Source of the DNA: Acidobacteriota bacterium
Lineage (GTDB): Bacteria > Acidobacteriota > Thermoanaerobaculia > Thermoanaerobaculales > Sulfomarinibacteraceae
Length of the DNA stretch: 12,460 nt
Assembly: GCA_030637805.1 (NCBI GenBank)
Contig: DAOWFV010000054.1
Span: 1 to 12,460, forward strand
Direction of reading: 5' to 3'
Shown: positions 6,092 to 12,460 of the stretch, one piece after another
Layout: each line of letters begins with the position of its first letter
Numbering within the stretch: position 1 is the stretch's first letter
Notes under the pieces: model-generated
Seen by the model: the letters and a program-made list of their open reading frames with translations, nothing else
Database searches by the model: none
Told to the model about the DNA's origin: nothing
Translations under genes and position numbers: made by a program

Positions 6092-7141
6092 GACCAGCGC
6101 CGCCGCAATATCCCACAGAACCGGCCACGCCATCTCCAAACGGGCTTCAGGAGAGGTGCTCCCAATCGCGGGAGCGCGGAGATGAGGTCCGCCCCCCTGC
6201 GAGGTCGGCGCGGACGTGGCGCCCGAGGGGTCGGGTGGAGCCGAGGCGCTCGCAGCACCAGACTTGCTCGCGGCCCCCCCAGAAGAACTGCTCGGCGCGC
6301 GGCGAACGGGGGCCGGGCGCGCTTGCGGGGGCGTCTGGGACTCAACGCTCGATTCCGCGGGCGCTGGTGTCGGAGGCGGGCTTTCCTGATCTTCGACCGT
6401 CTCTTCCACCATCTCCTCCGCCACATCATCGGCCTCTGCTTCCGTCGAATCCTCCGCCGCTTCCTCCGCCGCTTCCTCCGCACCCTTCGAGGAACGTTTG
6501 GGCGGCGGCGGCGACTCGTAGAACTTCCGCACCTTCTTGACCTCGCCCGCTTCCATGTAAGGCATCGGCATAGAGTTCTTGAAGTTGATCCTGTGGTACT
6601 CGCGGAGCTTTGCGGCAAAGGCGAGCTCCGAGGCCATCATCTCGGGGTTGACCTTGGGATCGGAGAGCTCTGGGGCGGACTTGAAAGCCCGTCGAAAGTG
6701 GTCGAGAGCCGCGGTGCTGTGTCCCTCCTGCTCCTCCAGCAGCCCAAGGTAGAAGTTGCACCAACCGTGTCCGGAGATAATTTTTAGACAGCGATTATAC
6801 GCCTGCCTGGCGTCGCTCAGCTCACCCTCACTGTGCTTCACCAACCCGATCCGGAACCATGCCTCGTAAAGCTTCGGGTCCAGATCGAGGGCCTGGTGGA
6901 ACATCTGTACTGCGTCCTTTGGCCAGCCCCGGTAGAAGAGCATCGTTCCGAGGTCGACCAGGGCCGGGGCGTCGAGCTCGCCGCGCTCGGCGCGTTCCCA
7001 GTAGTTGCGGATGGTCTCGTCGCCGGGGTCGTCCACCACCAGCCAACGGACGAAGATCGGCTCGTCGGCGTGGGCCAACAGGACGACCAAAAGGCTGAGA
7101 AGCCCGACAGCAACACACATCAGTCCGATTCGAGCCCGCAT
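6089..7141 (-). CDS. Exported TPR protein with acidic and proline-rich low-complexity tail
   Basis: The start at 7141 is chosen because AGGAG (7149-7153) lies seven bases upstream and the protein then opens with a signal peptide, MRAR followed by a long hydrophobic core ending LLAHA/DEP (cleavage after about 25). An in-frame extension to 7189 lies inside the upstream gene. The 350-residue product has three TPR units at about 58-91, 92-125 and 126-159, with GTMLFYRGWPKDAVQMFHQA, EAWFRIGLVKHSEGEL and NFYLGLLEEQEGHSTAA as landmarks. After about residue 210 it becomes low-complexity: Glu/Ala-rich 219-255, then Pro/Ser/Ala-rich to about 325. The last 16 residues are more hydrophobic. TPRs scaffold protein complexes, probably in the periplasm. 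It is four bases downstream of the MXAN_5187-family gene. The stop codon belongs to repeat copy B, so the C-terminus may have been reset by insertion. Function unknown. Confidence 0.8.
   Translation of the reverse strand: MRARIGLMCVAVGLLSLLVVLLAHADEPIFVRWLVVDDPGDETIRNYWERAERGELDAPALVDLGTMLFYRGWPKDAVQMFHQALDLDPKLYEAWFRIGLVKHSEGELSDARQAYNRCLKIISGHGWCNFYLGLLEEQEGHSTAALDHFRRAFKSAPELSDPKVNPEMMASELAFAAKLREYHRINFKNSMPMPYMEAGEVKKVRKFYESPPPPKRSSKGAEEAAEEAAEDSTEAEADDVAEEMVEETVEDQESPPPTPAPAESSVESQTPPQARPAPVRRAPSSSSGGAASKSGAASASAPPDPSGATSAPTSQGGGPHLRAPAIGSTSPEARLEMAWPVLWDIAAALV
6451..6481 (-). repeat. 12-bp tandem repeat inside the TPR gene
   Basis: CCTCCGCCGCTT is repeated twice and followed by CCTCCGC, 31 bp in perfect period 12. 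On the coding strand it gives the EEAAEEAAE segment of the acidic linker. Length changes here by slippage would stay in frame, adding or removing four residues. Confidence 0.75.
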
Positions 7142-7145
7142 CGAC

Positions 7146-7709
7146 TTACTCCTGCTGCTTCTTCTTCTTCTTCGACTTGCGCGCGACAACCCTCACCTTA
7201 CCATCCACCACCTGCACCTCGAAGCGCACCTTACGTCCTACCCGCTCCTCGATCTTCTGCCGCTGGACGGCAATCTGCTCCTCGAATGTCTCGCGGTCGA
7301 CACGAACATCGAGACCGTGTTCCCGCTTGGCGTCGAGGTAGCGATCGAAAAGGTCGTCGCCGGCTGTCTCGTCTCCGGGAGGAACGGCTGCTGCGTCTAA
7401 ATTCTTCGGGATCGGGATGGCCCCGGACGCCTCCGCGTGGTGATCGGGACCGCGCCCTTCCTCCTGCTCACGCAGCATGCGCTCCCAGTTCTGGGAGTAG
7501 GTCATGAATCGGTGCTGCAGCTGCTCGATCCGGAACTGTTCGGCCCGACGATGGACGGTCTGCTCGGTGAGAAGTCGCAAGCGGCGAGCGACGCGGTCGC
7601 GCTCGGTCAGAGGCGGCACCTTGGAGATGCCAGAGAAGAACCGCTCCCAATTCTTGATGAGCTCGCTCACCGCGCGTTCGAGGAGGACAATCTTCTCGAT
7701 TAGCTCCAT
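7146..7709 (-). CDS. MXAN_5187 C-terminal-domain family protein, function unknown
   Basis: The 187-residue protein shows the pattern of the family named after Myxococcus xanthus MXAN_5187. It has an N-terminal helix with WERFFSGISKVPPL, then AEQFRIEQLQHRF-x6-NWERMLREQEEG (about 56-85), then after a linker LFDRYLDAKREHGLDVR. It ends with a short alpha/beta unit including VGRKVRFEVQVVDGKVRVVAR. A lysine-rich tail (KSKKKKKQQE) closes it, which may bind nucleic acid or membrane. No signal peptide or membrane segment, so cytoplasmic. GGGAG (minus strand, 7716-7720) stands six bases before the ATG. It is divergent from selA across only 41 bp, so promoters overlap the neighbouring reading frames. 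The family is annotated in myxobacteria and related deep lineages without a known activity. Recognition is from memory of the motif pattern. Confidence 0.75.
   Translation of the reverse strand: MELIEKIVLLERAVSELIKNWERFFSGISKVPPLTERDRVARRLRLLTEQTVHRRAEQFRIEQLQHRFMTYSQNWERMLREQEEGRGPDHHAEASGAIPIPKNLDAAAVPPGDETAGDDLFDRYLDAKREHGLDVRVDRETFEEQIAVQRQKIEERVGRKVRFEVQVVDGKVRVVARKSKKKKKQQE
7149..7153 (-). promoter_or_regulatory. Shine-Dalgarno of the TPR gene
   Basis: The minus strand reads AGGAG over the last codons and just before the TAA stop of the upstream gene, seven bases before the ATG at 7141. Ribosomes ending on the upstream gene would pass onto this site, so the two genes are likely co-translated. 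Confidence 0.7.
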
Positions 7710-7746
7710 CGATGACTCCCGCGGTCCATCCGGCCGGCCTTTGAGA

Positions 7747-7752
7747 TAGAAT
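7747..7752 (+). promoter_or_regulatory. Possible -10 element of selA
   Basis: TAGAAT matches the sigma-70 -10 consensus at five of six bases, but it overlaps the annotated ATG at 7751. If used, transcription would begin near 7759-7760, exactly at an in-frame GTG (7760), giving a leaderless mRNA. No convincing -35 is seen 17 bp upstream, so this is tentative. Confidence 0.22.
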
Positions 7753-9148
7753 GCCCCCCGTGGAGTCCCGTTACCGTCATATCCCTGCGATCCATCGCCT
7801 GCTCGAGCTCCCCACCCTGCAGGCCGCGGCTGAAGACCTGGGCCACCCGCCGGTCATGGACGCTTGCCGAAGAGCGGTCGATCGGCTCCGTGACCGCGTG
7901 GGCTCGGGTGAGCTGGAGGAGGACGCAATCGAAGACGCCTGCGATGCTCTCGAGGGAGAGATTCTCCGGAGCCTTCGCGCCACCACCGACCCCGCCTACC
8001 CCGCAGTTATCAATGCCACCGGCGTGCTCTTGCACACAAACCTCGGCCGGGCGCCGCTGTCGCCACAGTTCTCGCCATCCTTGGCATCATACCTCGCCCT
8101 CGAGTACGACGTCGCCGAAGGCCGACGCGGCCAACGCCTGGCGCCCATCGTCCGGCGCATCGCACGCGTGTGTGGCGCTCCCAGCGCCGTAATGGTCAAC
8201 AACAATGCCGCGGCGCTGTTGCTGCTGCTCAGCGCCCATACTCGTGGCCGCGAGGTAGTGGTCTCGCGCGGAGAGCTGATCGAGATTGGCGGCTCGTTCC
8301 GATTGCCGGAGGTCATGGCCGCCTCGGGGACGATCCTGGCGGAGGTGGGGTGTACGAATCGCACCCATCTGGCGGACTATGCCGCGGCTATCAACGAGTC
8401 CACCGCTGCATTCATGGTCGCCCACCAATCCAACTTCCGCATCGTCGGCTTCACCACCGGGCCATCCGTACGCGAGCTGGCCGAGTTGGCCCATGCCCGC
8501 GGTCTGCCCCTCTTCGTCGATCAGGGATCGGGTGCGCTCCACGATCTCAGACGCTGGGGGCTGCCGCCGGAGCCCACCGTCGCTTCCTTGCTCGAGGCCG
8601 GCGCGGACGTGGTCTGCTTCTCGGGCGACAAGCTCCTGGGCGGTCCGCAGGCGGGTCTGATCGTGGGTCGTTCCGAGTGGGTGGAGCCCCTCGGTCGCCA
8701 CCCGCTCTACCGGGCCTTGCGGCCCGACAAAACAGCGCTGGTGCTGATGGACAGCGTTCTCCGAGCCCACCACGGTGATCATCTCGAGGAGATTCCCCTG
8801 TACTCCATGCTCGAAATCCCGCTGGAAGCCCTCAAGCGGCGGGCTGGTCGGATCGGCCGCCGCCTGCGAGCCGCCGGCGTCCCCGCCCGCGGTCTCGCCA
8901 CCCGCGCAGCACTCGGCGGCGGCACCACCCCGGACGAGACTATGCCCAGTTACGGCCTCGCCGTCCCCGGCGGCCAGCGTCTGACCCAGTTGCTGCGGGC
9001 GTTCGACCCACCGGTGATTTCCCGCATCGAGGACGACGAGGTAGTGCTCGACCTGCGCACCGTGCCCCCCGACCAGGATCGCACCCTCGAGGATGCGCTG
9101 ATCTCGGCCTACAGCGGCCTCCAGGCCAACCAGGATGCCGGAGCATAG
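7751..9148 (+). CDS. selA: L-seryl-tRNA(Sec) selenium transferase (selenocysteine synthase)
   Basis: SelA converts Ser-tRNA(Sec) to selenocysteinyl-tRNA(Sec) using selenophosphate and pyridoxal phosphate. The 465 residues are the family length. The N-terminal domain reads IPAIHRLLELP, then PAVINATGVLLHTNLGRAPL (about 88-107), the hallmark of SelA. MVNNNAAALLLLLSAH (about 146-161), REVVVSRGELIEIGGSFRLP and VHQSNF-like AHQSNFRIVGFTT follow. The PLP lysine is Lys294 in CFSGDKLLGGPQAGLIVG, the same place as Lys295 of E. coli. The start at 7751 fits E. coli SelA alignment; GTG at 7760 is an alternative and there is no strong Shine-Dalgarno. selB, often next to selA, is not adjacent; selC and selD are not in the window. 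The 3' end overlaps the convergent prepilin peptidase gene by 40 bp. The organism presumably has selenoproteins elsewhere. Confidence 0.94.
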   Translation: MPPVESRYRHIPAIHRLLELPTLQAAAEDLGHPPVMDACRRAVDRLRDRVGSGELEEDAIEDACDALEGEILRSLRATTDPAYPAVINATGVLLHTNLGRAPLSPQFSPSLASYLALEYDVAEGRRGQRLAPIVRRIARVCGAPSAVMVNNNAAALLLLLSAHTRGREVVVSRGELIEIGGSFRLPEVMAASGTILAEVGCTNRTHLADYAAAINESTAAFMVAHQSNFRIVGFTTGPSVRELAELAHARGLPLFVDQGSGALHDLRRWGLPPEPTVASLLEAGADVVCFSGDKLLGGPQAGLIVGRSEWVEPLGRHPLYRALRPDKTALVLMDSVLRAHHGDHLEEIPLYSMLEIPLEALKRRAGRIGRRLRAAGVPARGLATRAALGGGTTPDETMPSYGLAVPGGQRLTQLLRAFDPPVISRIEDDEVVLDLRTVPPDQDRTLEDALISAYSGLQANQDAGA

Positions 9149-9882
9149 AGCCAGAAGATCACTGCGAGCGCAAGAAAGGTCCCGAAGGGCAGCGCCGTCT
9201 TGCCCGAGCCCCGGCCGCTGAGGATCAGCCCGATACCCACCGCCGCGCCCAAAGTGGCCGCTACCACGAGTACCCCGACACACCCCTGCAGGCCGACCAC
9301 GGAGCCGATGGCGGCCAGATACTTGACGTCGCCCCAGCCCATCCCCTCGACACCCCGCAGCAGGCGATACAGGACGATCACCGTGACGGGCAGAACGGCG
9401 CCGATGATCGCCCCCAGAACTGAGTCGAGCCACCAGGTGTAACCGCCGAACCACGAGGCGGTGAGCCCGAGGAGAATCGAGGGGTAGGTGAGCACGTCGG
9501 GAAGAATCTGGAAATCGAGGTCGATCAGACCCAATACCAGAGAGATCCAGGCGAAAACCACAACCTCGGCCGCGACCAGACTGATGCCCCAGCGCCAAAG
9601 GGCGAGCACCGCGAAGGCTCCCGCCGCCACCTCGACCAGGGGATAGCGCACCGAGATCGGCGCGTCGCAGCTGCGGCAGCGGCCGCGCAGCGCGAGCCAT
9701 GAGAGCACCGGGATATTGTCGAACCAACGGATGAGCGCGCCGCAGGCGGGGCAGGCGGAACGGGGCCGCACAAGTGATTTCTCCCGTGGCAGGCGGTAGA
9801 TCACCACGTTGAGGAAGCTACCCACCGCCGCCCCGAAGACGAAGATGTAGAGCATCACGAAGGGCTGCGTCCACCAAGCCAT
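9109..9882 (-). CDS. pilD: Type IV prepilin peptidase / leader N-methyltransferase (A24 family)
   Basis: A 257-residue polytopic inner-membrane aspartic protease that cleaves the leader of type IV pilins and type II secretion pseudopilins and methylates the new N-terminus. Visible marks are GSFLNVVIYRLP (21-32) of the methyltransferase domain and the zinc-binding cysteines CPAC (44-47) and CRSC (69-72). YPLVE follows at 80-84. The two catalytic aspartates lie in LIDLDFQILPD (Asp121/Asp123) and GMGWGDVKYL (Asp185). About seven or eight hydrophobic helices follow the PilD layout, and LPFGTFLA ends the core. The ATG has AGGAGG ten bases upstream (minus strand, 9893-9898). The gene begins inside the last 28 bases of the glycosyltransferase gene, implying one operon, and ends 40 bp inside the selA 3' end on the opposite strand. 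No pilin gene is in the window. Confidence 0.93.
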   Translation of the reverse strand: MAWWTQPFVMLYIFVFGAAVGSFLNVVIYRLPREKSLVRPRSACPACGALIRWFDNIPVLSWLALRGRCRSCDAPISVRYPLVEVAAGAFAVLALWRWGISLVAAEVVVFAWISLVLGLIDLDFQILPDVLTYPSILLGLTASWFGGYTWWLDSVLGAIIGAVLPVTVIVLYRLLRGVEGMGWGDVKYLAAIGSVVGLQGCVGVLVVAATLGAAVGIGLILSGRGSGKTALPFGTFLALAVIFWLYAPASWLAWRPL

Positions 9883-11021
9883 CTGTAGAGATCCTCCTGC
9901 TGGCGCACCATGAGGTCGATTGCGAAGTCCTCGAGGCCCCTGGGTGCCTCTGCGGACATCGAGGCGTGGAGGTGGGGGTCCTCCAGGATCCTACACACCC
10001 CCTCGGCGAGGGCCTCCACGTCCCCGGCCGGGGCCAGGAAACCATTGTCCCCCGAGCGTACCACCTCCACGGTGCCGTCCACGGAGGTCACGACCACCGG
10101 AACCCCGGCGGCCAGTGACTCCACCACGGAGCAGGGCAGGCCTTCGTGGTAGGAGGTGAGCACCGATACCCGAGTCGCGGCAAGCAGGCCGGGCACATCG
10201 TCCCACCAACCGCAGAAGACCATCCGCCCGGCGAGCCCGAGATCGCCCGCAAGCACCTTGGCGGCCCCGAGCATGGGCCCCTCACCCACCATCACGAAGT
10301 ACGCCTCTGGAAACCGCGCGCGCACGATAGATGCCATCCGCACGAAGTCGAGCGGCGCCTTCTGGGGCTTGAAGTTGCCGATCTGCGTGATCAGCGGGAC
10401 GTCGGCGGGCAGGCCGAGTCTCTCCCGAACCGAGGCGGCCCCGGCGGGAGCGCGGAAGCGGCCGAGGTCGATGCCGGCACGGATCACGGTCGCCTGCTCG
10501 GATGCGAAGAGTCCGAGCTCGATGCCGCGCCGGCGGTCGCTAGCCGACACCGTGATGAAGTGGTCGGTCCAACGCGCGAGCAGCCGCTCCGCCATCCGCA
10601 GTGCGATCCTCTTGGGTGCCGGCTGCAGAGGTGTGAAGCCGAAGCCGTGGACCGTGTGGACCACGACGGGAATGCGCTCCAGGTGCGCCGCGAGCCGGCC
10701 CAGGATGCCCGCCTTGGAGGAGTGGGTATGAACTACCTGCGGCCGGAAGGCACGCACCGCTGCGCGCAGCCCGGCGAGGGCGCGAGCGTCGGAGATGGGA
10801 GCGATCGGCCGCACCAGCGCAGGCACCGGGAAGCGCTCGAGGTCGCCGATTTTGAAAACTTCGTCGTCGAGACGGTCACCCGGGCCCCAGGCGAGGCCCA
10901 CCGCGAATCCCTCCCGGTCGAGGTGCTCGGCGGTGTGGAGCACCACCCGCTGGGCCCCGCCCAGCTCGAGCCGGGTAATGATCAGCAGGACACGGATGGG
11001 TTTGCTCACGGTCTGTTCCAC
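9855..11021 (-). CDS. GT4-family (GT-B fold) glycosyltransferase
   Basis: The 388-residue protein has the RfaB/WcaL-type layout of retaining GT4 enzymes. The N-terminal acceptor domain starts LLIITRLELGGAQRVVLHTA with VVHTHSSKAGILGRLAA and VVVHTVHGFGF. The C-terminal nucleotide-sugar domain has IGNFKPQKAPLDFV, VGEGPM, and the E-x7-E motif in EGLPCSVVES (Glu293 and Glu301), followed by GVPVVVTSVDGTVEVV and NGFLAPAGD. The start is GTG at 11021; a second in-frame GTG at 11009 (before SKPIRVLL) is equally good and neither has a clear Shine-Dalgarno. The gene overlaps the prepilin peptidase by 28 bp and lies 112 bp downstream of the oxidoreductase. It probably adds a sugar to a surface polysaccharide, lipid-linked glycan or pilin; donor and acceptor cannot be read. 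Confidence 0.9.
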   Translation of the reverse strand: MEQTVSKPIRVLLIITRLELGGAQRVVLHTAEHLDREGFAVGLAWGPGDRLDDEVFKIGDLERFPVPALVRPIAPISDARALAGLRAAVRAFRPQVVHTHSSKAGILGRLAAHLERIPVVVHTVHGFGFTPLQPAPKRIALRMAERLLARWTDHFITVSASDRRRGIELGLFASEQATVIRAGIDLGRFRAPAGAASVRERLGLPADVPLITQIGNFKPQKAPLDFVRMASIVRARFPEAYFVMVGEGPMLGAAKVLAGDLGLAGRMVFCGWWDDVPGLLAATRVSVLTSYHEGLPCSVVESLAAGVPVVVTSVDGTVEVVRSGDNGFLAPAGDVEALAEGVCRILEDPHLHASMSAEAPRGLEDFAIDLMVRQQEDLYRWLGGRSPS

Positions 11022-11036
11022 GGCGGAGAACAGAGA

Positions 11037-11075
11037 GTGAGGAGGTTAGGGGTCAGGAGGTCAGGAGTTAGAGGA
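11037..11075. repeat. Short degenerate heptamer/octamer tandem repeat ahead of the glycosyltransferase gene
   Basis: Units in order on the plus strand are GTGAGGA, GGTTAGG, GGTCAGGA, GGTCAGGA and GTTAGAGGA. On the minus strand this is a run of CTAACC/CTGACC-like units, sixteen bases upstream of the GTG at 11021. It is the main content of the 112-bp gap between the oxidoreductase stop and the glycosyltransferase start. It is G-rich on the plus strand and could form unusual structure or vary in copy number between strains. No gene, promoter or terminator was seen in the rest of the gap. Confidence 0.6.
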
Positions 11076-11133
11076 CTCTCTTTTTGGGCGAGGTGGGGCT
11101 CGCGGATGATCCTCTCCGGCAGCCCATACCGTC

Positions 11134-12429
11134 TCAACGGCTCTCCGCAACCTGGCGCGCCGCGCGCATGCCGTCGAGGACGGCGTCCTCCATCGCCGAG
11201 TACTTCCACTCCGCCCAACGGCCCGCGAGCACCACCCCACGATCGCCGAGGAACCGGCGCAGCACCGCAACCGCTCCGCGGCGAGAGTGGTCGAAAACCA
11301 CATAGGCGGGGTCGATGACGGTCAGCCGGCGCACCCGCACCGAAGTGGGGTCGAGGAGGCCATGTTCGACGAGGGCTCGCTCGGCTGCGTCCGCCGAGGC
11401 CTCCACATCGCCTGACCCGGGATCAAGGCTGAGCTCCACCGACACCGTGTGGCAGCCGGCCGGCGCCAGATTCCCGTGGTTCGAGGGGAAGCCCACCCGG
11501 TAGTACGGAAGCTCCTCATCCGGGAAGTAGAGCCAGTGCTCGGCGCTCGGAGCCTCTCCCTCGACCCCGAGGGCGAGGTTGAGCACCCGAACCCAGCGCA
11601 GCGACCGGTGAGCATGGGTCACCTCCTCCGGAAGCTCGTCGAGCAGTCGGTCCAGCAGGGTGGGAAGGGCGATCGTGGACAGCAGGCACTCCCACTCGAG
11701 CCGTTCGCCGCCGGCAAGCTCGAGCCATTTCTCGCGCAGGTGGATGCGCACGATCTCCCGGCCGAGCCGCAGGTCCGGCACCCTCTCCGCCACCGCATCC
11801 GGCAGCAGGCGGATGCCCCCGCTACGCGGGTAGCGGAAAGTGGCGTTGTATCCCACCGCGGCGTCGTGCAGACCCAGGGCGCCGTCCACCACCTCCTCGA
11901 TCTTCGGCTTGGGTACGTAGCGGCCCACCCAGTCCAGGCTCAGGTCCTCGGGCTCGGCACGGTAGAGCTTGCTGTTGTAGGGGAAGAAGAAGTGCCGGGC
12001 CAGGCCGTCGCCGAAGCGCTCGAGTACCCACTCGCGGAAGTCGGCGGGTTCGCTCCCGCCGTCGCGGGCCCAGGCCCTGATGAAGCCGAGCAGACAATCC
12101 CGCCGCACCTCGGGCGCGAGCCCGTGGGTGTGGATCTGCACCGGGTAGGGCGTCGTGTGACCACCGATGACCACCGACGCCCGCCGATCGTGGATGGCGA
12201 GTCGTTCCCAGACGCCGAGCTCCGCAAGGTAGGTCTCGGTCTCGGCCCGCTGAACGTGCAGGAGATGCCCGGTGTGGTCGAAGGTGTATCCCTCGGCCTC
12301 CAGACTACGGCACGCCCCCCCGGCCTCCGCCTGGCCCTCGAGGACCACGGCCGGCGTCCCGCCGCGGGCGAGCCGCTCTGCCGCCACCAGACCGGTGAGA
12401 CCACCACCGGCAATCAGCACCGGTCGCAT
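11134..12429 (-). CDS. FAD-dependent NAD(P)-binding protein, amine-oxidase / protoporphyrinogen-oxidase-like
   Basis: The ATG at 12429 is preferred over the upstream GTG at 12459 because TGGAG lies five bases before it and the dinucleotide-binding motif then starts at once: VLIAGGGLTGLVAAERLA, with G-x-G-x-x-G at 8-13. The acidic residue binding ribose is the Glu of VVLEGQAEAGG, and the second FAD loop is YTFDHTGHLLH. A later HFFFPYNSKLYRAEPEDLSLDWVGRYVP block is seen in oxidoreductases of surface-glycan clusters that resemble UDP-galactopyranose mutase. The C-terminal FAD motif reads GVVLAGRWAEWKYSAMEDAVLDG. At 431 residues it is a full-length family member. Neighbouring glycosyltransferase suggests glycan metabolism, not heme synthesis, but the substrate is unknown. 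The two-gene-plus operon continues beyond the right edge. Confidence 0.82.
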   Translation of the reverse strand: MRPVLIAGGGLTGLVAAERLARGGTPAVVLEGQAEAGGACRSLEAEGYTFDHTGHLLHVQRAETETYLAELGVWERLAIHDRRASVVIGGHTTPYPVQIHTHGLAPEVRRDCLLGFIRAWARDGGSEPADFREWVLERFGDGLARHFFFPYNSKLYRAEPEDLSLDWVGRYVPKPKIEEVVDGALGLHDAAVGYNATFRYPRSGGIRLLPDAVAERVPDLRLGREIVRIHLREKWLELAGGERLEWECLLSTIALPTLLDRLLDELPEEVTHAHRSLRWVRVLNLALGVEGEAPSAEHWLYFPDEELPYYRVGFPSNHGNLAPAGCHTVSVELSLDPGSGDVEASADAAERALVEHGLLDPTSVRVRRLTVIDPAYVVFDHSRRGAVAVLRRFLGDRGVVLAGRWAEWKYSAMEDAVLDGMRAARQVAESR

Positions 12430-12460
12430 CACGACTCCATCGGCACCACGGCCAGCCACG
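12429..12460 (-). CDS. Possible 3' end of an upstream gene (fragment)
   Basis: In the frame that stops at TGA (12431-12429), the window edge gives the tail WLAVVPMES, and the stop overlaps the oxidoreductase ATG as TGATG. That is a common coupling arrangement in operons. With ten codons visible it may equally be chance, and nothing can be said of function. Confidence 0.25.
   Translation of the reverse strand, partial: WLAVVPMES

Noticed and set aside
5768..6787. A 339-codon plus-strand open frame spanning the ychF end, repeat copy B and the TPR gene
   Set aside because: It is an Arg-rich shadow that passes through two genes and a non-coding repeat. No recognisable domain or ribosome-binding site.
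8087..9727. A 546-codon minus-strand open frame
   Set aside because: It is antisense to selA and out of frame with the prepilin peptidase. Both real genes have catalytic motifs, this frame has none.
1..12460. tRNA, rRNA, riboswitch or SECIS elements
   Set aside because: I scanned the gene borders and saw no cloverleaf, conserved rRNA or known riboswitch core. All gaps are under 300 bp and are mostly explained by repeats or ribosome-binding sites.

Overview
The window is GC-rich bacterial chromosome, densely coded, from a Gram-negative organism. Three observations suggest the lineage: a member of the MXAN_5187 C-terminal family, a signal-peptide TPR protein with a disordered tail, and a type IV prepilin peptidase. 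Together they fit Acidobacteriota, Myxococcota or a neighbouring deltaproteobacterial-type lineage. This is inference; no rRNA or marker gene settles it. The gene set looks mostly like core genome, with no phage, plasmid, IS transposase, CRISPR, tRNA or rRNA visible.

Layout. Bases 1-1738 (minus strand) carry a biotin-dependent acyl-CoA carboxylase operon: the carboxyltransferase subunit (pccB-like), then the start of a biotin carboxylase that runs off the left edge, joined by a 4-nt GTGA overlap. Reading the other way, 2005-5907 hold a tldD/tldE peptidase pair followed by a divergent ychF-type GTPase. Bases 6089-7709 (minus) hold an MXAN_5187-family cytoplasmic protein and a secreted or periplasmic TPR protein, 4 nt apart. 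selA (plus, 7751-9148) is divergent from that pair and converges, with a 40-bp coding overlap, on a minus-strand operon. That operon runs from the right edge as FAD-dependent amine-oxidase-type protein, GT4 glycosyltransferase, prepilin peptidase. selA implies the cell makes selenocysteine, though selB, selC and selD are not here.

The least ordinary content is a family of interspersed palindromic elements in the gene borders. Two copies are 182 bp each (1773-1954 and 5910-6091), about 88% identical by hand alignment, in opposite orientation, with roughly 25-bp imperfect terminal inverted repeats and a conserved central hairpin. A third, 81-bp copy (4667-4747) looks like one arm of the element joined to its own inverted copy. 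The outermost TAG of the element is the actual stop codon of two genes (tldE and the TPR gene). One full copy fills most of a divergent promoter region and the other fills the gap between two convergent genes. No transposase is present, so these behave like MITE or REP-type non-autonomous repeats. The family is the best candidate for something undescribed here.
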